This document shows, piece by piece, positions 11,150 to 22,556 of a stretch of 64,000 bases of DNA. The notes under the pieces are model-generated. The model had not been told where the DNA came from and did no database searches. It saw only the letters and a program-made list of their open reading frames with translations. Both the position numbers and the translations under genes were made by a program. Positions within the stretch are counted from its first letter, which is position 1; each line of letters opens with the position of its first letter. The stretch covers positions 174,022,019 to 174,086,018 of the forward strand of contig NC_030677.2 in the NCBI RefSeq assembly GCF_000004195.4, written 5' to 3'. The stretch is from Xenopus tropicalis (lineage: Eukaryota; Chordata; Amphibia; Anura; Pipidae).

Positions 11150-11370
11150 CATGACTAGTGATGAGCGTATCTGTTCCGTTTAACTTCGGCCAAAAATTCA
11201 CAAAGCTGCTGAAAAATTTGTAAAATATGGAAAAAATTAATGAACCGTGGAATGACTTTTTTGATGATTTTCTTTCTATGAATTTTTGCAAAAAAATAGC
11301 CAATGGTGAAATGTGGAATTTCGCAGGTAATCCATACCTGCCAAAAAAAATCGCTCATCGCTAATCATGA
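11150..11370. mobile_element. MITE with GATGAGCG terminal inverted repeats
   Basis: The left end is TCATGACTAGTGATGAGCG. The right end is CGCTCATCGCTAATCATGA, an imperfect inverted repeat of about 18 bp. The interior has 'GGCCAAAAATTCAC' and 'GTGGAATTTCGC'. Minus-strand frames here are chance. Confidence 0.8.
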
Positions 11371-11374
11371 CATT

Positions 11375-11948
11375 CTTATATTGATAAGGTCTTATAAAAA
11401 CTAAAGAGATATAATTACAAACATTTGAAATAGGGCAAACAACAGTGATCAGGTGTAGATGTGTAGTTCAACCACATTTGCATGGTTGCTGCTTGACCAG
11501 GGAATTGTAATTGATTTATGATAAGGGAATTGTGTTGCCTTTCCAAAATGCTGCAAGTCTGCACTCTGCAGTCAGTCAGTTATTATCCATATCCCAGATC
11601 ATGCAGCATATAACATATACACTTACAGTATATATTGACACATGTGCAAAGTGGCAACATGAATGGGCAAAAATACCTCTGTGCAATGAGGTGCACATAC
11701 ACTCCACCATTTTGCACATGCATGTTGACTCTAAAGATGTTGCTCATATCAACCTGGTATGAGGGCTAGTGAGGTAAACACAGAGGCTTGGGGAGGGGGT
11801 CTTAGTGGGGTGGCAGCAGAAAATAATCCGTGATTACCCAAAAGGCACAACCTTTACTAGTGTATCTTAAAAAGTGTGGTAGAGTGACCCAACAAAATTA
11901 GAGAAAATGTGAGTTTTCCCTTTAAGTTCTCCACAGTGGGAGATGTAG
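11375..11948. other. Unassigned sequence
   Basis: No gene or repeat family recognised. An 83-codon frame at 11511-11762 lacks any domain. Confidence 0.3.
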
Positions 11949-11950
11949 GC

Positions 11951-12220
11951 TTTAGGGCAGATTGGGAGACAGACAGGGAGATTAGTCGCCCGCGATAAAT
12001 GCCATCCTGCCGGGTTGAATGTAAATCGCTGGTGGGATGGCATATGCGGTGCCGCGATTTCCAGAAATCACGGAAGTTTCCTCTGAAGGCACCGCGTATG
12101 CCATCCCACCGACGATTTACATTCTCGCCGGTGGGATAGCATTTCAGGGAAAATTAGTCGGCCACAACAAGGGAGATTTGTTGCGGGCGACTAGTCTCCC
12201 CGTGTGCCAGAGCCCTAAGG
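11951..12220. mobile_element. MITE of the TTAGGGC...GGGAGATTAGTCGCC family, copy 1
   Basis: It opens TTAGGGCAGATTGGGAGACA and GGGAGATTAGTCGCCCGCG. It closes with GCGGGCGACTAGTCTCCCC and GTGCCAGAGCCCTAA. The interior is palindromic around GATGGCATATGCGGTGCCGC and its inverse. The 121-codon frame at 12037-12402 runs through it and is spurious. Relatives occur at about 61824 and 63784. Confidence 0.9.
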
Positions 12221-12570
12221 GAGATGTTGATAAGCAGATGTTTTCTCTGATTAAAGAGTTTCGTAGAAAAGTATTTAATTGTATGGGTATGTGTGTAAGG
12301 GTCTCTCAGAGCAGGGAGGATACCTGTCTATGTAAAGGTCTCCCAGAGGGGATGGGGGTGCTTCCTGCCGCTGCAAGGAGCAGAGGGAGACTTGGCAAGT
12401 GACCAAGAGACTGAGCATCTAGGGAGATGAAAGGAAAGCCAGGAGGCTGAGCAATTCCCCCAGAAGTATTGTGAGTACAGGGGAGACCCCAACCATTTGT
12501 GTTTTCTCACTGGTCGTCCACAAGGGGCCCAGTTTAGTGAGGGAACTCATCTAATGTGTGAAGGTGGCGC
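12221..12570 (+). other. GC-richer segment ending in a retroviral-PBS-like motif
   Basis: Non-repetitive within the window and less AT-rich than its neighbours. TGGCGCCCAGAGGGCAGG at about 12565-12582 resembles a lysine-tRNA primer binding site. No clear LTR ends (TG...CA directly before the motif) or gag frame were found, so an LTR element is only a possibility. Confidence 0.2.
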
Positions 12571-12582
12571 CCAGAGGGCAGG

Positions 12583-14384
12583 ATTTATTGTTAGGATTTC
12601 TGTGTGTATGCGGCAATGGGCATCCCTGTGTTAAACCGCCTTAAGTTAAGAAAATGTCTGTCGTGGATCCCACTAGTTTACAAAAGAAACAAAAATATTT
12701 CCCCCTCATTCTCCACAAGCAGTGATTGTTAGGGAAACACAATGGAAACATTATTTATTTATTTGTTGCTTTAACGCAATCATTTATAGTTAATGAATTA
12801 GCACAGAGCGTATGAGTGCAGAGAAAAATCTTTTTAATTAGAATGGAACAAATAATTACAACGTATTCCTCCTTTGCAATCATTTCATTTGCCCCTGGGG
12901 GGGGGAGAATAAACACTGATTTGTTTTTTCTTCTGTAATTCAAAATCCAAACTGCCAAGCCCATAGATCAAAACCTTCCCCTGAGGGATTAAGCAAACAG
13001 ATAGATAGGAAGAAAGTGCAAATGGATACTATGTTACCCACAATGCAGCACAGTGATTGGGTGAGGATCAAGTAAGAGGAAGATCAAGTAAGGAGGCAGA
13101 GCAGCGTCCAGGGCCCCTGCCTACATTTCTAAATGAACTGCCTAGTTTGAAATGTTAATTGCTTGTAAAAAATTTAAAAACAGCAAAAATGGAAAACAGT
13201 AGCAATATGAATGCAGCCATTTTTTAAAAGCAAAATGTTAACTCAGCTGACAAATAGATTCACTGTTAAGATTCAGGTTTGTTAAATGTAACAGGCTTCA
13301 TCTAAATTGATTTGAAAAAGAATTAAAGAGCATATGTTGGTTTGAAAACATTTCATCTGTAATACACTTTTTACCAAGGAAGCCTGTCCAAATATTAAGA
13401 CTGAAATCCAACTATGCTGATACATATCTCGCAGATAGCGGATTAAACAGAACACAAACATACGGGGATGTGTTTCTCTTAATTGCCTATGTGAGACATT
13501 GCCATTGTTGGATACCAGCCTTCCTGGCACAGGTCCACCATTCAAATAGGGTGTTTATGACATGTTCATATTATAATCTTCAAAATGTGCTAGGGCATTG
13601 TCTGAGCTGTACTGTTTTATAGGGTTAAGCAGGCTGAAGCCCACGTGCTGGATAACATATGCGCATTGTGCAGTAACTGGTAAAGTTGCGGTATGTGGGT
13701 TTAACTGTACAATGGGGGTGTGGAAAGCCACTAAACTCGATGCACAGTAGCAGGACAATTTATACTGAGGCAGCTAAAAGTCAGAACAGAAAGCAAATTA
13801 GATAAAGAGACCATTAAATGGGCAGTTGTCAAGGGAGGCAGCAGTCAGAAAGTAAGTATAATAAAGTTCAGAACCAGGGTACCGCAAAGTAAATGCACAG
13901 ACCTAGATGGGACACAGAATAAACAAATTTACTGACTAGCCACTGGTATTACCAAGAGGCTGGCTTTTATAAACCCATCAGAAATATCTTGCAGCTTACC
14001 TTAGCAAAGTGCTGTAGTGAAATCTTATAGCCTATATATAGTATATATATATATATCTCAACCTCATCTCTTGTAGCTTCCAAATGGAAAGTGCATGGTC
14101 AGCAAGCAGGAAGTCTAGTTTCCAGGCTGATTAGGTTTTGACATTGGAAACTAATAACTTTGGGTAGGCTTGTACATTTGATGTGCTGACATTTGGAAGT
14201 GAAATCTCCCATTGCATATCTATCCTTGCTGCCTCCCAGCAGCAGAATATTGAGCACTTGGAGAAACACCTAGCACATATGTTTAGAAAAGATACCGTCG
14301 GCACAGCAGCCAGGTACATGAAAGGAGCATATTACCAGGAACATATGTAATCTGCAACATTATAGTCTCTGGCATTTACTGTAA
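12583..14384. other. Unassigned sequence
   Basis: No gene. It holds a G-run (about 12897-12906), short GATA-like repeats near 12998 and a (TA)n microsatellite at 14032-14056. Minus-strand frames at 13282-13545 and 13555-13758 have no domain. Confidence 0.3.
14032..14056. repeat. (TA)n microsatellite
   Basis: Alternating TA interrupted by one AG. Confidence 0.8.
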
Positions 14385-15173
14385 TTAAAGAATAAGTAAA
14401 CCTTTTTTTAAATAGTGTCCAGAATAACATACCTTTGTCCCTGCACTTAGTTTTATGTAGACAGGGACATATCTATACAATATATACACCCCCCTAAGGC
14501 CTATACACAGGCCCTCGGGTGTCTATATAACTAAAAAAAATGTTTTAAACAAAAACCATCCCCTGCCACTACCATTTCCTGGCCAAATTTGGCAACGGAG
14601 CTGGGGGGTGAGGGTTCCCTCGGTGATTGTGGGCACAATGATGTCACACGTAGAGGAAGCAACATCATGTGCATGCATACGCATCACGCCATTTCCACAA
14701 CCTAGGGACATAGTTAGGTCCGATGTCTAGCTTGGCACCAGACCTAAATACAGGCCTGCATGTAGATTCTTTATCACAAGCAGCTCAACTTCATTTCTCT
14801 CAAATACTTCCTAGTCTAGTTTAAAACTCTGCCCCCTTTTCTTTGCTGAGCTCTCCTACTCTCTTTCTGATTGTGCAGACTGTCGAAGAGGTGCCTATGG
14901 CATTCCTGACTAATTTCCTTTGGAGCAGAGGCAGCAGGTATGCACAGCAGGCACCTCTTCAACAGTCTGCACAATCAGAGAGAGAGTAGGAGAGCTCAGC
15001 AAAGAAAAGGGGGTGGAGTTTCAAGCTAGACTAGGAAGTAGCTGCGAGAGCTGAAGTTGAGCTGCTTGAGATAAAGAATCTGCATGAGACTCAGGGAAAA
15101 AGCTATGCTTTTTTGGGGGCTTTGTAGAGTCTTTTTATGGGCTTTTATGAAAAAAGACTTACTTATACTTTAA
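14385..15173. mobile_element. TTAA-flanked MITE (T2/Kolobok-like) with a long internal hairpin
   Basis: It begins TTAAAGAATAAGTAAACC. The reverse complement of its end reads TTAAAGTATAAGTAAGTC, and TTAA is present at both edges. Inside is an inverted repeat: left arm 14759-14896 pairs with right arm 14951-15085 across a loop of about 54 bp. Matching blocks are GATTGTGCAGACTGT / ACAGTCTGCACAATC and AGATTCTTTATC / GATAAAGAATCT. TTAA ends are typical of the Xenopus T2 (Kolobok) MITE group. Confidence 0.8.
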
Positions 15174-15657
15174 ATCTTATGTGCTAGACAGCTTTATTCC
15201 AGCTTGAAATAAAAAATGTTAGTAAGGAACTGATTAGCAACTATAGTTTTCATTCAGTAAAATTTATTGACTAATGATAAACTGGCCCCCTTATTATTCA
15301 ATCCTGGTTTTGCCAAGCCGATTTCTACTCTTTATAGCATGATAGACTAACAAGTTTATTCGTACTGAACATATTACTAGTTGATCTCCCAGAATCTCAT
15401 CTCCATGCTTGCGGCTGCTGTCCGCATCATCTTACCTGCATCTAAATTTTCCTCCAGCACTTTACTACTAAACCCTCTCTCCTTTCTCCTGGTTAAGTGG
15501 TACATTAAACATTAAATTCTTAACCTCTCCTTCGGGGCTCTGCATTATTCTGCGTCTCTCTATTTATCTGCTGTCATCTTCCCATAAACTCCCTTCCAGT
15601 TCCTGCGCTTATCGCTACTCACCATACAGTTTACCACAGGAGCCTTTCCTCACACAA

Positions 15658-16610
15658 TAGGGTTGATTCACTAAAGTGTGCTAAGCAATATCGCATGTTT
15701 TTTTGCGTTAAAATTGACGGCAAAAAAAACCATGCGATTCAGCAAAGTATTATTGCATGCGTTGTCGCATATCGCGTGCGTTAAATAGCGCGCAACCGAA
15801 TGCGTTAATTTTACACATTCTGTTAATTAGCGCGCAGAAATAATACTAACGCATGATTCACACACACATAGGGGGAGATTTACTAATCCACTAATCCGAA
15901 TCCCAAAACGGAAAAAATTGTATTGGAAACTAAAATTTGGCAACTTTTTCGTCACAATTTTTGTATTTGTCGCGACTGTTTCGTCGCCGCCGTGACGTTA
16001 TCGTATTTTGCGCGACTATTTCGTCGCCGCCGCGATTTTTTCGTATTGAGAGATTGCAAACGGCAGAAAAACCAATCCGATTTTTTCACGGCGGGGCCGA
16101 AAAGGTTGTGGAAAATATACGGAAAAGTCACGACGGCGACGAAAAAGTCGCTGAACATACGAAAAAGTTGCAAAAATACCGATCATTACGAAAAAACGCA
16201 TTCGGACCGTTCGTGGATTAGTAAATCTCCCCCTTAGACGCACTAAATATTGCATTCGTCTGTGCGAAAATTAACACCTACTTGAGGCAGGCGGTAATTA
16301 TAGAAAAGTACAGTTCATGAGCTTTTGGCAACACAATATGGACTTTGGGATTTATTCAAGTCTGTGTTGGCCCTAGAGTGATGCAGCCTCCAGTTTGCAG
16401 GGAAATGGGCATTTTCAGAACAGTAGTTTTACGAAAGTAATGGCGTGTATGGCTAATATGGTGTGCGTTTTTTCGCACCCAGTGACAATTAACACAAGTA
16501 TCCTTTTAGTTAAATTGTGCGTTAAGACGCAAAAAATTAGACGCAATAAAATTTTTAACGCATGCTATAAATAGCGCTCATTTTAACTCACCTTAGTGAA
16601 TCAGCCCTTA
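15658..16610. mobile_element. Outer MITE with GGYTGATTCACTAA termini
   Basis: The left end is ATAGGGTTGATTCACTAAAG. The reverse complement of the right end is ATAAGGGCTGATTCACTAAG. The interior is rich in GCG, CGCATG and TGCGTTAA words on both arms, an extended palindromic organisation. A second MITE (15871-16233) interrupts it. Confidence 0.85.
15871..16233. mobile_element. Inner MITE of the GGGGGAGATTTACTAATCC family
   Basis: Terminal inverted repeats are GGGGGAGATTTACTAATCC and GGATTAGTAAATCTCCCCC. The interior contains two tandem blocks with TTTCGTCGCCGCCG about 43 bp apart. The palindromic, CpG-rich interior creates frames of 73-104 codons on both strands; none is a gene. Related to the MITE at 47551. 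Confidence 0.9.
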
Positions 16611-16804
16611 TGTCTCTGGAATGTTCTACAATCTGGCATAGGGAAAACTCCCACACTTGCTCACTTATGACTTTGCTAGTCTCCCACCCATGACATATGA
16701 ACTTATTCCTTTCCATATTTCCCTTCCCCTATTTAATTTCTGTCTGTATCCTCTTCCTAATAACTTGTAAGCTCTTTGGAGCAAGAGTATTAGAGTATTT
16801 ATGT

Positions 16805-17100
16805 ATACTTCTTAATAGTTTATTTTTACATAGTTAATGTGGCTTGAAAAAAGACAATAGCCCATCAAGTTTAATCCATCCAAATGACCCACAGTGTCCT
16901 TGGTAACAGAACAAAAATAGGCTGCTGTGGTACGCTATTGTGCATATAATCATTCTGGCACAAACTCACAGTATTGCAATTTAAAATGTATTCCAGTATC
17001 TTATCCCTTTATTACCCCTTATAAAAGTTTCCTACCACCAAGGTCACTCACAGGCCTTTAGTTTTCAAGCTGAGGGCAGGATTCTGGTCACTATACACAA
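16805..17100 (-). pseudogene. Second CR1-like LINE fragment plus dispersed repeat
   Basis: The plus strand at 16835-16895 carries the common frog repeat phrase GGCTTGAAAAAAGACAATAG and CCATCAAGTTTAA. At about 16965-17095 the sequence parallels the CR1-like relic at 37.2-38.6 kb (compare TTTCCTACCACCAAGGTCAC with CTTTCCTACCACTGACGTCA). That block is the RPVSL...GKL part of the reverse transcriptase on the minus strand. Heavily decayed. Confidence 0.45.
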
Positions 17101-19790
17101 AACAACTAGAATATTAATAAGCAAACCTCTTTAGTTTCCAGTTAATTCTCTTGGGTTTCAAACTCAAGTTTTTAATTCCATTTACAGATACCCATTGAGC
17201 ATTCAGTTACACAGTACCCAGTTACACAGTGGCTATCCAGAGGAGTGAGCTGAATTGGAATCCCAAGGATTCTATTTCCAGTCAAGTGCAACTCAGGTGC
17301 AAAGTATTGAAGCATCTGGCAAACCTGCTGTAAGTCATGTAGCCCCACCAACCATTGCTATTTAGGACCTAGGAAAGCAAAACATTGGACAAAGTGAAGC
17401 CACAATAATAAAGTAAACAACTCACACTTTAAAATAACAGAATATATTAGCTGCTTATTCTTAAGTGTTGATTTTGTGTTGCTTTATTCAGTCACCAATC
17501 TGTTATTAAACCTGAAATGTAATGTGGAACCTCTGGTTTAATAGCACAGATGCAGGCTAATGTGTCATACCCTGTATATCCAAACTTGCAGACAACCTGC
17601 TTTAATCTTCTAAGATTTCATCAGGGCTAGAACACTAGAACACTAGAACACTAGAACACTTATAAGATGCTGGATGAACCACAATCTGAAAACTATTTTT
17701 ATAAGATTCAATTCTTTTTAAAAATGATAAGGACAAATTATTATTAAACATATAATATTTGATATATAAATATCAAATATGTAATAAAAAAAAAATCCTG
17801 AGGATGATACATCTCTGTAGTGTGGAGACATTGCCTTATAATGTTCACAAAGGGCATCAGTGTATTTTTGATTTTTCAAATTATATTTTTTTTACGCTGA
17901 TGTATACTCAGAGAGGGAATGTGGAGAAAAATGTTGCCAATTCATACACATTCCAGGGAACTTGTATTATTATCCAGCTCAGCTGACTGAGAAAGGTATA
18001 ATGCATCACTTAGGCACTAGAAAGCCACAGACCTGATCGATCTAAGAGGGACTCATACCCAATCTATGTTTTCTGCTGTATCACTGAAGATTTCAGCTAG
18101 ACATGGTATGTCAATGCTTGAGACATGAATAAATTAACTATTTCAGTGCTCCTTGAATAGGACTAGCCACCATTTTGCAGGTCTAGAGCCAAACATTAAG
18201 TACCTTGTTGTCTGAAAGAGCATTGGTCCTTTGGGAGGATCCTGGGTTGACAATAAAGGTGTGCTTGATCATTGGACTGTCAAATGGTTCAAAACTAGAT
18301 TTCTCTTAAGCCAGGGGTACGCTCACTCAGGTTTGTCTACAACCGCACTGATGGGACCATCTGCCATGTGTGCACAGTGAGCTTTTGCAGCCAAATTTAT
18401 TCAAAACGTTACCTTTGTCTTAGTTAACTTAGTCTAACGTATCCCTGTCTTTCTGTTTCATGTCTTTTGACAGTCCATGGCTCCTGAAATCTTCAAACAT
18501 CCTTGACTCCTTGGCCAAGAAACCAGCTCTGATAACAAAAGTCTGCCTCACTCTTTGGCCTGGATACAAACTGTATAGAGTCTTGCCTGGCAGTCTGCAT
18601 TACTGATTCCTTAGGCCTCAAAAGGGTGCTACACCATCACATCTTTCCCATATCATAACATGGTAATTTATAACCTGCATGGCACAGTGACATAGAAGAT
18701 GTATATTTTAAAGTTGGGACTAAAGACTATACCTTTCAAAGACACCACAAGTAATATTATCACCTACAACTATTGTTTGGGTATTATAATTGATCCTTTC
18801 CTTTTTATCTAGCATATCATTAAAGTAACGGTCATCATTTCCCACTTCTTTTTATATGAAAATATAACAATTTCTCAGTGTCTCCATAGACAATTGATTA
18901 AAACATTGATAGACCAAAAGAGTGCTTAGTGCTTTTTTGCCCACTGCCTGGAATGTCTCTTGGCTCCTAGTTGTCATGCACATTCTGGCTATTAGCAGAA
19001 ACTGGAACCTTATTATATTCAGCTCTTGGGAAAGCTTCAGAGAATTTGCAATTGCGATTGTCTGTGGAGCCTGCATGTAATCACAAAAGTCTCGGTGCAC
19101 ATCCTATATTTAAAAGCCAGACTTTTGCTTCTGGAGTTGCTGTGACTAAAAAAATAATACTATACTTTATACGGAATATACAGTATTTCCTTCTGGCTAT
19201 ATAATTTATATTTTGTGCACATATTTTCTGAGCCCTGTAGTCCAGCAAGATGCTTGCTATAAAAAAAAGAATAAAAGCTGTATTTACAAGATTATTTGTT
19301 TCAGTTCTGGTCACCTAGTTTTATCATTATTACCAGTGAGAGCAAGAGATCTAAGACCAGGCAATTCTGACAATATTCCTTCTAAGAGCAGCAGTAGTTA
19401 TCAATATCTGTATACATGATTGCTATTGTTTCACCACTCAGGAGGCTGAGGAGATTAAACAAAAAAGAATGCAATCATATACAGCAGCTTTCTATTTATA
19501 AACGCAATCCCGCCTGCACTGGTAGTGGTTTTGTTCTTACAGATTTTGGTTATCCTGATAGTCTTCTAAAGTTTGAAAAAGGATTTGAGTTTTCTCATAT
19601 CTTTCCTCTTTCTAATGTTCTCCACCACTGCACATAAACAAATGGCCAGGTTGTATTTTTCCAGGCATGTTGCAGAATACGGCTTCATTTTTATTTGAGA
19701 TTGAGTCTAGAATCGCATAAAAGGCAAAAGAAAAATATCCATGTGCACAAGAAAATATAGCAGGATAAAGTGGCTAGAAAGTTTTAGCAA
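17100..19790. other. Unassigned sequence with few repeats
   Basis: No exon or transposon recognised. It contains (AGAACACT)4 at 17629-17660 and a small AT palindrome at 17755-17780. Short frames near 18852-19637 on both strands have no domain. Confidence 0.3.
17629..17660 (+). repeat. (AGAACACT)4 short tandem repeat
   Basis: Four exact 8-bp units. Each holds an AGAACA word, the half-site of steroid receptor elements, but in direct 8-bp spacing rather than as the inverted palindrome. Confidence 0.9.
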
Positions 19791-20043
19791 TTAAAGAGCT
19801 AAGTCGAAGTGCGTTAGGTTATTTTATATAAAAAGATGCAAATCTTAGAAATTATGGCCACAAATGTAACACTTCCTATTGAAAAAAGTCACATGCTCCC
19901 CATATTTTTGTGACTTTTTTCAATAGGTGCTACATTTGTGGCCATTTGCATACCCCTCCCCCATGTGGGTTTACCTTTATAATTTCAAAGATTTGCGTCT
20001 TTTTATCTAAAATAGCCTAACGCACTTCGTCTTAGCTCTTTAA
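19791..20043. mobile_element. TTAA-flanked MITE with about 56-bp terminal inverted repeats
   Basis: The left end TTAAAGAGCTAAGTCGAAGT and the reverse complement of the right end TTAAAGAGCTAAGACGAAGT continue to match for about 56 bp with few differences. A second, inner hairpin joins GGCCACAAATGT and ACATTTGTGGCC, with CTATTGAAAAAAGTCAC pairing with GTGACTTTTTTCAATAG. High arm identity suggests a young copy. Confidence 0.95.
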
Positions 20044-20088
20044 TTAGCTCTTTGTTGGCAGTTATTTACCCTATGCAAATGGATTACT

Positions 20089-20558
20089 TTAAAGGAGAAG
20101 GAAAGGCTAATAAAGAGTTAATCTCAAGCTGCAGGCATACCTTCAGTTGTCTCAATAGTGCCCTTAAGTCTCCCCATATTTCACCAGTTCAGATGATCAG
20201 AAGCCAAACAGGAAGAAAAAACAGTGAGCTGTGTAAAGAAAGTTCCCATAATGCCTCACTCCTGCACCGACCCAGACCAGTGTACATGCTCAGTTAGTTA
20301 GACTGAAGAAGCTTCCTGCTGATTGGCTCAGATCCACATTCCTAAGGGGGGGGGGAGTGAGTTCTTAGCATTCTTGAGGGAGGGGGGACCAGGAGAGGGG
20401 AGAGAGCAGAGAGCTGTGTGTCTCTGGCACAGAAAAACAGACACAACTAAACTTTTTACAGAGAAGTCAGTGCAGCATTTCTGTGTGTGCTTATGGCTGT
20501 ATTTACATAGACCTTTCTGATAAAGCTTACTTAGTTTTTACCTTTCTTTCTCCTTTAA
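20089..20558. mobile_element. T2-type MITE (TTAAAGGAGAAGGAAAGG)
   Basis: Starts TTAAAGGAGAAGGAAAGG. The reverse complement of the end is TTAAAGGAGAAAGAAAGG, so TTAA target sites are visible on both sides. This is the hallmark of the Xenopus T2 (Kolobok) family. Only 45 bp separate it from the MITE at 19791-20043. A G-run lies at 20346-20354. Confidence 0.9.
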
Positions 20559-20559
20559 A

Positions 20560-21640
20560 AGTAAGACTATGTTACAGAGATATTACAAAACAGTTAAACT
20601 AAACCCATTGATACATGGCAAATTAATAATAAAGGGGCTATGTTTATATATAAAGAATATAAAGAATGTATTGATTTTCTGCTTAACAATTAATCCATAA
20701 CTTATCTGCCTACCCAGAACTCCACGCAATTTCTTTGTGAGAAATTTTATTTCGTGTACAAACAATTCAACAAGAGGAAATTGTTCTGGATGCTATTTCA
20801 AAGGTTGTAGATAGGTGAGATAAGAAAGGGAAAATATGTTATTAGCTTCTGTAGAGCCACCACGAACAGTCTTTGGATTCAGAATTAGATGTTGATAAGG
20901 AGACATATTTTGCATAAACAGCACCTACACTGTGGGCTGATAAAACAGGCTTAGTGTATCCCAAAACACAGAGCAATTCAGAGCAAAGCATTAATCTTTA
21001 TTTTGCTTCTACGTGTTCATATTGGTATAGGAATATTATATTATGTTTGCTCTACAGGTAGAGCCACATTAGGAAGAACATTACACAGGGACAAACTGAA
21101 GTTTATTAACCTGTTACCCCAAGTTCTCTTTTAGATATTGCCATTAATCCCTCATTTTTTTCTGTTGGTGACGGACTTCTTTAATGTCACCTTTATATAA
21201 TTGTTTTGGGATTGTATTGTTATTTCAACTAACTTAAACAAGAAACTGAAATGTTAGCCCATGTCTTCACAAAAAAACAAAAAAATTATAGAACATCTGC
21301 CTTTGTAACTGAGTGTTTGCTGCATAACCTTAAATCACTGAATGGAATTTACTGAATGTAACAAAAAGAACTTTATGCCGAGCTTTGCTTTAGCACACAC
21401 TGTGTGGGCTACAGATTTAAATGCAATAAATTCAAAGCAGGGTAATAACTATAGCCATAAATGTGGGTTCAATGGCATAAACTTCTTAATGTTGGTGCAA
21501 GAGGTAAGAGTGTTTCGTTCAAATCAGTGGCTAACAAACCATTGCTCAAAAAAAATGTACAGGAAATTTTTCAGTGTGTGAATTGTGCGGTGGTTGATAA
21601 TGGTGATAAATGTGTATATAACAATTATATATTCTATATA
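20560..21640. other. Unassigned AT-rich sequence
   Basis: No gene or known repeat recognised. Confidence 0.3.
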
Positions 21641-21644
21641 TACA

Positions 21645-21800
21645 GTATATTGTGCGTCGGTCCCTAAGCTCAGTAAGTGACAGCAGCACAGAGCATGTGC
21701 AGGGAATCAGCAGAAAAGAAGATTGGGGGCTACTGGGGCATCTTTGGGGGCACAGATCTTCCCTGCTAAAGGGCTGGGGTTGCCTTGGGCTGGTACAGGA
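21645..21800 (+). repeat. Dispersed repeat, copy 1 (inverted relative to 49260-49435)
   Basis: The block holding CTCAGTAAGTGACAGCAGCA, GAGCATGTGCAGGGAATCAG and AGGGCTGGGGTTGCCTTGGG recurs as its reverse complement at 49260-49435, which identifies a dispersed repeat. It begins next to ATATACAGTATATTGTG. Similar minus/plus frames at the two sites come from this shared sequence. Confidence 0.85.
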
Positions 21801-22184
21801 GCACAAAACATAGTGTGCAACATTTCTACCCTACTTCTTTATTTCAGCTTCAGATCTCCTTTAAAGGTGCTGTGTTTGTCTTTCTATACCTGCTCTCTGC
21901 CATTAACCATCATTTTGTCCTGAGCATAATCCAATCATATCAAACCATGCCCTCAGCTGGTAAGTCATGCGTCAGACTGGTTTATAGTAAGGGTATTCTG
22001 ACGTTACGAGGATTACTAGAGGACCTTAAAAAGAAAATATAACCCCAATAACATTATTGTCACATCTGTATAGTGACAATGGGGAAAGTTGGGGAACATG
22101 TCATTTAATATAGAAACGATAAATTCTAATAAAGCTGAAAGCAATTCTTAATTCTCTCTATATGGGCTACTAAGATATTTCAAA

Positions 22185-22556
22185 TGTGCATACACTTTCA
22201 GATCCACTCGCTTGGCGATGTCGCCAAGCGAGCGGATCTTCTCCCAATATCCCCCAACTACGGGTGGGCAATATCGGGCGAATCCAGGCTAATTTAGTCG
22301 TTTGGCCCTGGGGCCAAAAAATCGAATTAGAACGACGGGTATAGGCGAAGTCGGTTTGGGGACCGCACCAACGAGCCGACGCGGTCCCCAATCCGACTAC
22401 ATTTTTTAACCTACCCGATCGATATCTGGCCGATTTAAGGTCAGATATCGGTCGGGCAGGCCCGTCGTTAGTGCCCCTACACGGGCTGATTAGCTGCCGA
22501 ATCGGTCTAAGGGACCGATATTGGCAGCTAGAATCGGCCTGTGTATGGCCACCTTT
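22185..22556. mobile_element. MITE of the GGCCATACAC...GGCCGAT family
   Basis: The right end GGCCTGTGTATGGCCACC is matched, diverged, by the left end GTGCATACACTTTCAGATC. The interior has paired blocks such as TTGGGGACCGC / GCGGTCCCCAA and GATATCTGGCCGAT / ATCGGTCGGGC. Near the left end lies a short hairpin (22200-22239) with 19-bp arms around AGATCC and TTGGCGA. The 133-codon minus-strand frame (22170-22571) is a by-product of low AT content and palindromy. Confidence 0.8.

Larger units (their letters stand above)
15380..16800 (+). pseudogene. LINE 3' region relic (L2/CR1-like), split by MITEs
   Basis: The flanks of the MITE at 15658-16610 appear to belong to one older element. The left part holds 'CCCAGAATCTCATCTCCATG' and CTTTACTACTAAACCC. 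The right part holds TGTCTCTGGAATGTTCTA (a SLWN-like peptide), CCCATGACATATGAAC and CTTGTAAGCTCTTTGGAGCA. The latter resembles the 3' end of vertebrate L2/CR1-type LINEs. There is no intact frame, and the assignment is from memory of consensus text. Confidence 0.35.

Noticed and set aside
12037..12402. 121-codon frame on the plus strand
   Set aside because: Starts in the middle of a MITE and runs into unrelated flank.
15923..16255. Overlapping frames of 73-104 codons on both strands
   Set aside because: All lie in the inner MITE with inverted arms; the peptides mirror each other.
21546..21806. 86-codon minus frame similar to a plus frame at 49269-49466
   Set aside because: Both derive from a dispersed repeat present in inverse orientation; similarity is not evidence of a gene family.
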